DNA from: T1Sed10-49 sp046498405
Lineage (GTDB): Bacteria > Actinomycetota > Nitriliruptoria > Euzebyales > Egibacteraceae
NCBI GenBank assembly: GCA_046498405.1
Contig: JAWOAS010000020.1
Span: forward strand, 1-11,446
Length of the DNA: 11,446 nucleotides
Direction: 5' to 3'
The position numbers were made by a program, and so were the translations under genes. Positions 6,411 through 11,446 of the stretch are shown here, in pieces. Under the pieces are notes generated by a model. The model saw only the letters and a list, made by a program, of their open reading frames with translations. It did no database searches and was not told the DNA's origin. Each line of letters opens with the position of its first letter. Position 1 is the first letter of the stretch.

Positions 6411-6471
6411 CGGCCCGCCGGCGATCCTGCCACGCTCGCGGCGCGGCCGGCCGCGGCAGGCTGGCGGGCCG
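6411..6471. repeat. Nested inverted repeats in the prmA/PNPOx divergent region
   Basis: cggcccgcc (6411-6419) pairs with ggcgggccg (6463-6471) and cctgcc (6426-6431) with ggcagg (6455-6460), enclosing the 14-base palindrome cgcggccggccgcg (6442-6455). The palindrome shares its last base with the second arm. The element fills much of the 136-base divergent intergenic region and might be a regulator site or a leader structure. No promoter hexamers are recognisable around it. Confidence 0.6.
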
Positions 6472-6495
6472 GGGCCCATCGGTGCCCGGTGTCGC

Positions 6496-6505
6496 GGAGG
6501 AGGAG
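6496..6505 (+). promoter_or_regulatory. Purine-rich ribosome binding site deciding a GTG start
   Basis: GGAGGAGGAG precedes the GTG at 6509 with 5 bases after the AGGAGG core. It argues against the upstream ATG at 6407, whose extra 34 residues are Arg/Gly-rich and overlap the nested inverted repeats. Confidence 0.75.
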
Positions 6506-6508
6506 CAG

Positions 6509-7333
6509 GTGACGACGATCGAGGAGGTCCTCGAGGGCGCGCGCCGCTGCGTGCTCGCGCTGCCGAGCCGGTCCGGCCCGCTGCTCTCGCCGATGGCGTT
6601 CTGGTTCGACGGCGCGGCGCTGTGGCTGTCGACCTCCGAGGAGGCGGTCAAGGCCCGGCGGCTCGCGCGCGAGCCGGCCTGCGCGGTCTACGTGCCCGCG
6701 CGCGACGGCGGCGGCGTCGCCGCGCGCGGCCTCGCCCGGGTGCACTCCCTCGACGACCCCGTCGGCCTCGCCCTGCACGCCCCGACGGTCTCGGCGGCGA
6801 TGACCGCGCTGGCGGTCAAGGAGCTCGGGGCCATCGGCCACTACCTCCGCGACCTCCCGGCGGTCCCACGCACCTGGCGGCCGCGGCGGCGCGTCGCGCT
6901 GCGCGTCGCGCTCAGCGATCCCGTGCGGCTGGCCGCGCCCACGCCGGGGCCGGGGGTGGCCCCAGGGCTGCCCGCCGTCGTGCCCGCCGACGTCCGCCGG
7001 GCGGTGGCCGGCCGGCGGAGGGTCGTGGCCGCAGCGGGACAGGCCGACGTCGCCCTCGCCCCCGCGGTGTGGTCGGCCGGCTTCGCCCTCGACGTCGCCA
7101 CGCCCGAGGGCGGCGGCGAGGGCACCTCGCCCTTCGCCGTCGAGGGCACCCCGCTGGCCGTCGTCGTCGACGACGACGGCGGTCGCCCCTCGCAGGTGCG
7201 TGGGCTCGCGCTGCGCGGCACGCTGCGCGGCGGCGCGCTCGCGCCCGAGCGGGTGACGTGGTGGCGGGGCTTCGAGGCCGAGACCGCCGAGGTGCCCTCG
7301 CCCGACGACGACGTCCTGACCCTGCCGGACTGA
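6509..7333 (+). CDS. Pyridoxamine 5'-phosphate oxidase-like split-barrel protein, apparently two tandem domains
   Basis: A 274-residue soluble protein starting at GTG 6509 after a strong GGAGGAGGAG. The first half (about 5-142) reads like a PNPOx/flavin-reductase split beta-barrel: LLSPMAFWFDGAALWLSTS, KARRLAREPACAVYV, ARGLARVHS. The second half (about 162-255) repeats the same order in degenerate form: RRAVAGRRRVVAAAG, APAVWSAGFALDV, TPLAVVVDDDG, VRGLALRGTLRG. It may thus be a pseudo-dimer built by internal duplication. Family members bind FMN, F420 or haem and often act as oxidoreductases; no residue here fixes the cofactor. It opens a tight operon: its TGA shares a base with the next ATG, and a PLP-dependent enzyme follows, but that does not show that it makes PLP. 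Confidence 0.72.
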   Translation: MTTIEEVLEGARRCVLALPSRSGPLLSPMAFWFDGAALWLSTSEEAVKARRLAREPACAVYVPARDGGGVAARGLARVHSLDDPVGLALHAPTVSAAMTALAVKELGAIGHYLRDLPAVPRTWRPRRRVALRVALSDPVRLAAPTPGPGVAPGLPAVVPADVRRAVAGRRRVVAAAGQADVALAPAVWSAGFALDVATPEGGGEGTSPFAVEGTPLAVVVDDDGGRPSQVRGLALRGTLRGGALAPERVTWWRGFEAETAEVPSPDDDVLTLPD

Positions 7334-7842
7334 TGGCGGTCCCCACCTGCGTCTACCGTGTCGACGCCGCGCTCGTCGAGGCGCTCGACGCCCGGCTCGG
7401 CCCGCCCCTCGACTCCTACGTGCGCGGCTGGCAGGTCTGGCTCGAGGCCCACGGCCCGCGCGACGCGACGCTCGAATGGCGCCTGCATCCCCCGGCGGGC
7501 TTTGCGATGCCCCGCGGCGTCGACCCCCACGACCTCTTCGGCGAGGTCCTCGCCGGCCTCGCCGACGCCGACGACCCCGATGCCGAGGCCCTCGCCCTCG
7601 GCGAGGAGCGCCGCCCGCTGGCCGGGGTCTGGGAGGTCCTCGAGGTCTTCCCGACCTTCGGCGATCCCGCCGAGCCCGCGGAGATCGTCGCCGCGGCCGC
7701 GGCGGCCCTCGGGCGCCGCGCCGACGCCGCGGGGCAGGCCGACCACGCCCGCCTCGGGGACCTCTTCAAGGGCCGGGCCGGGGACTTCTCGGTGGGGCAG
7801 GCCCTGCTCGCCGCCCTCGACCCCGTCGCCGCGGACCCCTAG
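7333..7842 (+). CDS. Conserved-looking hypothetical protein, 169 residues
   Basis: I do not recognise this protein. It starts at the ATG overlapping the previous stop (TGATG at 7331-7335) and ends ten bases before the aminotransferase ATG, so it is almost certainly translated as the middle gene of the operon. It is acidic and soluble, without a signal peptide or membrane segment. It has aromatic-rich patches that suggest a folded domain: YVRGWQVWLEAHG (29-41), LEWRLHPPAGFAMP (47-60), GVWEVLEVFPTFGDP (98-112), then a helical tail ending GDFSVGQALLAAL (150-162). No catalytic motif stands out and the single Cys is at residue 6. Function might be linked to either neighbour. Confidence 0.8.
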   Translation: MAVPTCVYRVDAALVEALDARLGPPLDSYVRGWQVWLEAHGPRDATLEWRLHPPAGFAMPRGVDPHDLFGEVLAGLADADDPDAEALALGEERRPLAGVWEVLEVFPTFGDPAEPAEIVAAAAAALGRRADAAGQADHARLGDLFKGRAGDFSVGQALLAALDPVAADP

Positions 7843-7852
7843 GGTTGCGGGC

Positions 7853-8665
7853 ATGACCGCCGAGGCCGTCACCGCCGTCGTCGATGGGGTTCCCACGACC
7901 CTGGCCGAGGCCGCCCTCGCGGTCACCGACGCCGGCGTCACGCGCGGCGACGGCGCCTTCGAGACGATCGGCGTGTGGGACGGCGCCCCCTTCCGCCTCG
8001 ACGACCACCTCGCGCGCCTCGACGGCTCGCTGGCCAAGCTCCTGCTGCCACCGGCCGACGCCGACCTGCTGCGCGCGGACCTCGCACGCCTGCTCGCGCC
8101 GGTCACCGGCGACGCCGCGCTGCGCTGCTACGTCACCGCCTCGGGGACGCGGGTCGCGACGCTGTCGCCGCAGCCCTCGCGCACGGCGCTGCGCCACCTC
8201 GTCCCGCAGTACGCCCCGTGGGTCGTGCCGCCCTCCGAGCACGCCCCGGCGGGGGCCAAGACGATGTCCTACGCCCCGAACATGACCGCGACGCGCGCGG
8301 CGCAACGTGCCGGCGGCGATGACGCGCTCCTCGTGACCGCCGATGGGACGGTCCTCGAGGGGCCGACGTTCTGCGTGCTGTGGGTCGTCGACGGCGTGCT
8401 CTGCGCGGTGGCTCCCGAGCGCGGCATCGTCGACTCGATCAGCCGACGGTCCCTGCTCGCGCTCGCCCGGGAGGACGGCGTGCCCACCCGCGACGCCGAG
8501 ATCGACGTCGCCGGCCTCGGCGGGGTCGACGAGGTGCTCGTGTGCTCCTCGGTGCGCCCGGTCACCGCGTTGGCCCAGGTCGGGGCACACCGCTTCGAGG
8601 GGCCCACGCCGACCGCGGACGCGCTCGCCGACGCGCTCGCCGACGCGCGGCACGGACGCCGCTGA
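7853..8665 (+). CDS. Class IV PLP-dependent aminotransferase (aminodeoxychorismate lyase / branched-chain aminotransferase family)
   Basis: A 270-residue fold-type IV PLP enzyme. Visible hallmarks are RGDGAFETI (31-39), HLARLDGS (52-59), the PLP-binding Lys136 in AKTMSYAPNM (135-144), GGDDALLVTADGTVLEGPT (154-172) with Glu169 for the pyridine nitrogen, and SISRRSLLALA (195-205). The family includes 4-amino-4-deoxychorismate lyase (PabC, folate), branched-chain and D-amino-acid aminotransferases; the residues seen do not separate them confidently, and no folate gene lies nearby. The start at ATG 7853 is 10 bases after the upstream stop with only a weak AGGG-type ribosome site. The C-terminus contains a small in-frame tandem repeat (ADAL, encoded by a 12-bp unit). 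A hairpin 20 bases downstream probably ends the operon. Confidence 0.85.
   Translation: MTAEAVTAVVDGVPTTLAEAALAVTDAGVTRGDGAFETIGVWDGAPFRLDDHLARLDGSLAKLLLPPADADLLRADLARLLAPVTGDAALRCYVTASGTRVATLSPQPSRTALRHLVPQYAPWVVPPSEHAPAGAKTMSYAPNMTATRAAQRAGGDDALLVTADGTVLEGPTFCVLWVVDGVLCAVAPERGIVDSISRRSLLALAREDGVPTRDAEIDVAGLGGVDEVLVCSSVRPVTALAQVGAHRFEGPTPTADALADALADARHGRR
8618..8647 (+). repeat. 12-bp tandem repeat inside the aminotransferase 3' end
   Basis: gacgcgctcgcc is present at 8618-8629 and 8630-8641, followed by a half copy gacgcg (8642-8647). It keeps the reading frame and encodes an ADAL/ADAL/ADA helix near the C-terminus. It could vary in copy number by slippage. Confidence 0.7.
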
Positions 8666-8685
8666 GGGCCCGGGTCGGCCGGGCG

Positions 8686-8705
8686 ACCGGCGGTCGGCCG
8701 CCGGT
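8686..8705 (+). terminator. Hairpin terminator candidate after the aminotransferase operon
   Basis: accggcgg (8686-8693) and ccgccggt (8698-8705) form a perfect 8-bp stem with a four-base tcgg loop, 20 bases past the stop at 8665. Only two T's follow, so it lacks a classical U-tract, which is common for actinobacterial terminators. It separates this operon from bioY. Confidence 0.5.
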
Positions 8706-8710
8706 TGAGT

Positions 8711-8724
8711 GGCGCCGCGGCGCC
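8711..8724. promoter_or_regulatory. 14-bp perfect palindrome upstream of bioY, possible operator
   Basis: ggcgccgcggcgcc is a perfect palindrome 88 bases before the bioY ATG, in the 147-base gap with the terminator hairpin. Its position would suit a biotin-responsive repressor site, but it does not match the BirA or BioQ boxes I know, and GC palindromes arise easily in this composition. Confidence 0.25.
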
Positions 8725-8800
8725 GGGTGCGCGAGGATGAGGCCGACCCGACGCGGCACGACCCGCGATCCGCCGCGCGCCGGGTCCGCCAAGACGCCTC

Positions 8801-8807
8801 GAGGAGG
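8801..8807 (+). promoter_or_regulatory. Ribosome binding site of bioY
   Basis: GAGGAGG, five bases before the ATG at 8813, fixes the start of bioY. Confidence 0.75.
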
Positions 8808-8812
8808 AAGCC

Positions 8813-9412
8813 ATGTCGTCCGTTCCCGCTGCTGTCGCCCGCCCGGTGCTCGCCGACCGCCTCGCCGGGACGTGGTTGCGCGACGCCGCTGCCGTCGGCG
8901 CCGGCGTGCTCGTCACCGCCGCCGCCGCGCAGGTCGTCGTGCCGTTGCCGTTCTCGCCGGTGCCGCTGTCGGGGCAGACCTTCGCGGTCCTGCTCGTCGC
9001 CGCGGCGCTCGGGCCGGCCCGGGCGGTGGCCGCGATGGGCCTCTACCTCCTCCTCGGCGGCCTCGGGCTGCCGTTCTACGCCGACGCCGCCTCGGGCTGG
9101 CAGCACCTCGCCGGGGCCTCCGGTGGCTACCTGCTCGGCTTCGTCGTCGCGGCGGTCGTCGTCGGCGCCCTCGCCCGGCGCGGCGCCGACCGTCGGCCGG
9201 CGACGATGGCCGCGGCCTTCCTCCTCGGCAGCGCGGTCATCTACCTCTTCGGCGCGACCGTCCTGGCCCTCGTGACCGGAATGGGCGCCGGCGAGGCGGT
9301 GCTGCGCGGCGTCGCCCCCTACCTCGTCGGCGACGTGCTCAAGGCCGCGCTGGCCGCCGCGCTGCTGCCGGGCGCCTGGTACCTCCTCGGCCGCGACGAG
9401 CGGCGGTCCTGA
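8813..9412 (+). CDS. bioY: Biotin transporter BioY (ECF S-component)
   Basis: A 199-residue membrane protein of the BioY family, the biotin-binding S-component of energy-coupling factor transporters. Family marks are VPLPFSPVPLSGQTFAVLL (43-61), the LYLLLGGLGLPFYA segment (77-90), SGGYLLGF (103-110) and the C-terminal PYLVGDVLKAALAA (169-182), spread over about six hydrophobic segments. The usual GPTGGYL motif reads GASGGYL here. No ecfA or ecfT gene is next to it, so it probably shares an ECF module encoded elsewhere or works alone, as some BioY proteins do. The start at ATG 8813 follows GAGGAGG. It is alone in its transcript as far as seen, after a hairpin and converging on the DsbA-fold gene 11 bases away. 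Confidence 0.92.
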   Translation: MSSVPAAVARPVLADRLAGTWLRDAAAVGAGVLVTAAAAQVVVPLPFSPVPLSGQTFAVLLVAAALGPARAVAAMGLYLLLGGLGLPFYADAASGWQHLAGASGGYLLGFVVAAVVVGALARRGADRRPATMAAAFLLGSAVIYLFGATVLALVTGMGAGEAVLRGVAPYLVGDVLKAALAAALLPGAWYLLGRDERRS

Positions 9413-9423
9413 GCGCCCCGGCC

Positions 9424-10074
9424 TCAGCCGTCGTCGTCGGCCTGCGTACGAGCCTCGTGGGCGCGGAAGCGCCGAATGCTCTCGAGGTCGGGGTCGGCGC
9501 GGTCGCGCTTGAGCTCGGAGAAGTTCTCGTAGCGCGTGAGCCACACGACGTGGCGCAGCAGCTCGACGGCGTCGGCGTCGCTCGGCAGCTCGGAGATCAC
9601 CGGGCCGAAGATCGCCGGGCCCTGCCCGCCGTCGAGGACGATCGTCGGCACGCCGAAGCTGCCGGTGCCCTCGACGAGGGCCTTGTGCTGGGCGACGACG
9701 CGGTCCCAGGTGTCGGGGTCGGCGACGGCCTCGTCGAGGAGGCCGGGGTCGAGGTCGGCCTCGGCCAGCGCGCTCGTGATGACGTCGGGGCGGTGGACGC
9801 GCGCTCCGCGCTCGTGCACGGCCTCGCCGAGGGTGGCGTAGAAGCGGCCGGTCGCCGCCGCGCCGTGGCGCTCGTCGACGAGGAGCGCGGTGCGCAGCGA
9901 CGCCGCGCTGCGCGGCAGGCGGTCGCTCTGCCCGTCGTTGGCGAGCTCGAGGCTGAACAGCCCCCACGAGGCGGTGACCTCGCCGAGCGCCTCGAGCTGG
10001 CGGATCCAGCGCGAGGTCTGGTAGCACCACGGGCAGATGGGGTCGAAGAAGAAACGGATGTGCTCTGCGCTCAC
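9424..10074 (-). CDS. DsbA-fold oxidoreductase, Rv2466c-like (mycothiol-dependent nitroreductase family)
   Basis: A 216-residue cytoplasmic thioredoxin/DsbA-fold protein with active site DPICPWCYQTSRW (11-23; Cys14 and Cys17), SLELANDGQ (41-49), the cis-proline GVPT (141-144) and FGPVISELP (156-164), followed by ENFSELKRDR (183-192). The order and wording match Mycobacterium tuberculosis Rv2466c, a mycothiol-dependent reductase that also activates nitro-drugs. The gene therefore suggests, but does not prove, that this organism makes mycothiol. No signal peptide is present, unlike periplasmic DsbA. The start is GTG 10074, with GGAGG nine bases upstream; the only nearby ATG is in another frame. 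It converges on bioY and diverges from the 147-residue unknown. Confidence 0.85.
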   Translation of the reverse strand: MSAEHIRFFFDPICPWCYQTSRWIRQLEALGEVTASWGLFSLELANDGQSDRLPRSAASLRTALLVDERHGAAATGRFYATLGEAVHERGARVHRPDVITSALAEADLDPGLLDEAVADPDTWDRVVAQHKALVEGTGSFGVPTIVLDGGQGPAIFGPVISELPSDADAVELLRHVVWLTRYENFSELKRDRADPDLESIRRFRAHEARTQADDDG

Positions 10075-10165
10075 AGGTGAGATCCTCCATGGTGGCGTTG
10101 GGCCACGGCAGCCTGCCCGCGGCCGCCGAGCCCCACGCACGACGCCGCAGTGAAAGGAACCCAGG

Positions 10166-10609
10166 GTGACCGACCACGAGCACGAGGTACCGGCCATGCC
10201 CGTCAGCGACCAGGAGGTGCCGGCCCCTCCGAGCACCGACCCCAACCACGACGCGATCGACGCCGCCGGGCTCGACCAGGCCAACGCCACGTGGCTGCGC
10301 GGTCTCGTCGACATCGTCGAGCCCCGCCTCGACGCGGTGCGCGGTGACTGGCGCGAGGCCGCCGACCCCGTCGTGGCCCGGGCCTGTGCCTTCGGGCTGC
10401 TGCTGGCCACGGTCGCGCAGCGCTACCCCGCCTCCCGCGAGGTGCTCGCCCGCGTCGCCGAGGTCCACCCCTCCTACGGGCCGCTGCCGCCCGGCCAGCG
10501 CCTCGAGACCCTCGAGCGCATCGCCGGCGACGGCGAGCTCACCGCCGCGTGGGTCGGCCCGGTGCTCGACGTCGCCGAGGTCGACGCGCTGGCCCCGCTG
10601 CGCCAGTAG
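10166..10609 (+). CDS. Hypothetical protein, 147 residues
   Basis: I do not recognise this protein. The GTG at 10166 follows AAAGGA seven to eight bases upstream; an ATG at 10196 in the same frame has a poorer site. The first 35 residues are acidic, His/Pro-rich and probably disordered. The rest (about 36-147) is predicted by eye to be mostly helical: ANATWLRGLVDIVEPRLDAV, then a hydrophobic stretch ACAFGLLLATVAQRYP (73-88) too amphipathic and short to be a clear membrane helix, then HPSYGPLPPGQRLETLERI (101-119). No signal peptide is apparent and the one Cys is at 74. It shares a 91-base divergent region with the Rv2466c-like gene and ends 12 bases from the convergent AI-2E gene. Confidence 0.75.
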   Translation: MTDHEHEVPAMPVSDQEVPAPPSTDPNHDAIDAAGLDQANATWLRGLVDIVEPRLDAVRGDWREAADPVVARACAFGLLLATVAQRYPASREVLARVAEVHPSYGPLPPGQRLETLERIAGDGELTAAWVGPVLDVAEVDALAPLRQ

Positions 10610-10621
10610 CGCTCCGCGCGC

Positions 10622-11446
10622 TCAGCCCGCGGGCGCCGAGGGCCCGACCGTCGGCTGCGGCGGGGCGAGGCCGTCGGCGGCGTCGAAGCGCTGACGCAGG
10701 ATGCGGGCGCCCCGGGCCAGGCTCGCGGCGACGGGCACGGCGAGGAACGCGCCGAGGATGCCGAGCAGGACCCCGCCGGCGGTCAGCGAGACGATCACCG
10801 CCAGCGGGTGGAGCTCGGTGGCCTTGCCGAGGACGATCGGCGCGAGCACGTTGGACTCGACCTGCTGCACGGCCAGGACGACGGCCAGCGCGCCGAGGGC
10901 GACGACGAGCCCCTGCGAGGCGAGCGCGACGAGGACGGCCACCGCTCCGGACAGCACCGCCCCGATGATGGGGAAGAGCCCGCCGAAGAAGACGAGGACC
11001 GCCAGCGGCACGACGAGCGGGACGCCGAGCAGGGCGAGGCCGATGCCGATGAAGATCGCGTCGGCGAGGGCGATGAGCAGCTGTCCGCGGAAGTAGCCGC
11101 CGAGGGTCGTCCACGTCGCGACGCCGATCTCGCCGACGGTGTCGCGCGCCGCGCGGGGGAAGAGCCGCTGGGACCAGGCGGCGATCCGCCGACCGTCCTT
11201 GAGGTAGAAGAAGAGGCCGACCAGGCCGAAGAGCAGGCCCGTCACGCCCTCGGCCAGGGTCGAGGCGATCGCCACGCCCTCGCGCTGGAGGAACTCCACC
11301 GCCTGCTCTTGCGCGAGGGCGAGGAGCTCGGCGACGTCGGTGCCCTCCTCGATGAACGGCAGGCCCTCGTCGAGGAGCTCCTCGAGCTGGTCGATGCCCG
11401 ACTCGACCTCCTCGACGATGCCGGGCGCCTCGGCGGCGATCTGCGG
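10622..11446 (-). CDS. AI-2E/PerM-family transporter (N-terminus beyond window)
   Basis: The last 274 residues of a polytopic membrane protein are present; the frame is open to the window edge, so the beginning with its first membrane segments lies outside. The visible part starts with an acidic helical stretch (EEVESGIDQLEELLDEG, likely a coiled coil), then hydrophobic segments. The family marks follow: FYLKDGRR, FRGQLLIALADAI, FFGGLFPIIGAVLSG and the signature QQVESNVLAPIVLGK next to HPLAVIVSL and LAVPVAA. Members (TqsA, YdiK, PerM) are linked to autoinducer-2 export, Na+/H+ antiport or membrane permeability; the role here is unknown. The C-terminal tail after about residue 245 of the visible part is Pro/Ala-rich and probably cytoplasmic. 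Confidence 0.88.
   Translation of the reverse strand, partial: PQIAAEAPGIVEEVESGIDQLEELLDEGLPFIEEGTDVAELLALAQEQAVEFLQREGVAIASTLAEGVTGLLFGLVGLFFYLKDGRRIAAWSQRLFPRAARDTVGEIGVATWTTLGGYFRGQLLIALADAIFIGIGLALLGVPLVVPLAVLVFFGGLFPIIGAVLSGAVAVLVALASQGLVVALGALAVVLAVQQVESNVLAPIVLGKATELHPLAVIVSLTAGGVLLGILGAFLAVPVAASLARGARILRQRFDAADGLAPPQPTVGPSAPAG

Noticed and set aside
5508..6479. N-terminal extension of the RNA methyltransferase to 742 codons
   Set aside because: It reads through prmA in another frame on the same strand and is Pro/Arg/Ser-rich. The TRAM domain begins right after the ATG at 5507.
5425..7842. An 805-codon open frame on the plus strand
   Set aside because: Only its last 169 codons (from 7333) are a real gene. 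The rest is antisense to prmA and out of frame with the split-barrel gene.
7766..10468. A 900-codon open frame on the minus strand
   Set aside because: It lies antisense to the aminotransferase and bioY and out of frame with the Rv2466c-like gene. The translation is Arg/Gly/Pro-rich without domains, a GC-rich shadow frame.

Overview
The base composition is extremely GC-rich, with strong third-position GC and long antisense shadow frames. Together with an Rv2466c-type (mycothiol-linked) DsbA-fold protein and excisionase/BldC-type DNA-binding architecture, this points to a high-GC actinomycete (Actinomycetota). A deep-branching lineage such as Nitriliruptoria or Acidimicrobiia is possible, but the sequence alone does not settle the class. 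I see no insertion sequences, phage genes, CRISPR arrays, tRNAs or rRNAs. It looks like ordinary chromosomal DNA with 14 protein genes (12 complete, 2 cut by the window edges).

Layout. (1) 2-1260, plus strand: the tail of one gene (probably an ABC transporter ATPase) overlaps by one base the start of a NatB-like ABC-2 permease. (2) 1295-3907, minus strand: a tight three-gene cluster read leftward. It holds a CarH/LitR-like cobalamin-binding regulator (excisionase-type HTH plus B12 cap plus B12 Rossmann domain), a metallo-beta-lactamase-fold hydrolase and a divergent 6-phosphofructokinase. (3) 3908-4250: a 343-base gap without a convincing gene. It contains an AT-rich island upstream of the regulator, a perfect 15-bp inverted repeat and a terminator-like hairpin. 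(4) 4251-6372, minus strand: prmA-like (ribosomal protein L11 methyltransferase) followed by a TrmA/RumA-family RNA m5U methyltransferase, both likely translation-related. (5) 6509-8665, plus strand: a compact operon of a two-domain split-barrel (PNPOx-like) protein, a 169-residue protein of unknown function and a class IV PLP-dependent aminotransferase/lyase. (6) 8813-9412: bioY, the biotin S-component. (7) 9424-10074, minus: the Rv2466c-like protein, divergent from (8) a 147-residue unknown at 10166-10609. (9) 10622 to the window end, minus: an AI-2E/PerM-family membrane protein, cut at its N-terminus.

The most interesting part is region 2. The regulator carries the W-x9-EH signature and the axial-ligand His region of the AdoCbl-dependent photoreceptors CarH/LitR, but has Ala where Thermus CarH has the His that forms the post-illumination adduct. 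It is 7 bases from the hydrolase gene, which is 29 bases from a PFK. In that PFK the Mg-ATP Asp of the GGDGS motif is replaced by Val while the other active-site residues remain. A light- or cobalamin-controlled metabolic module is a testable inference, not something the sequence proves.
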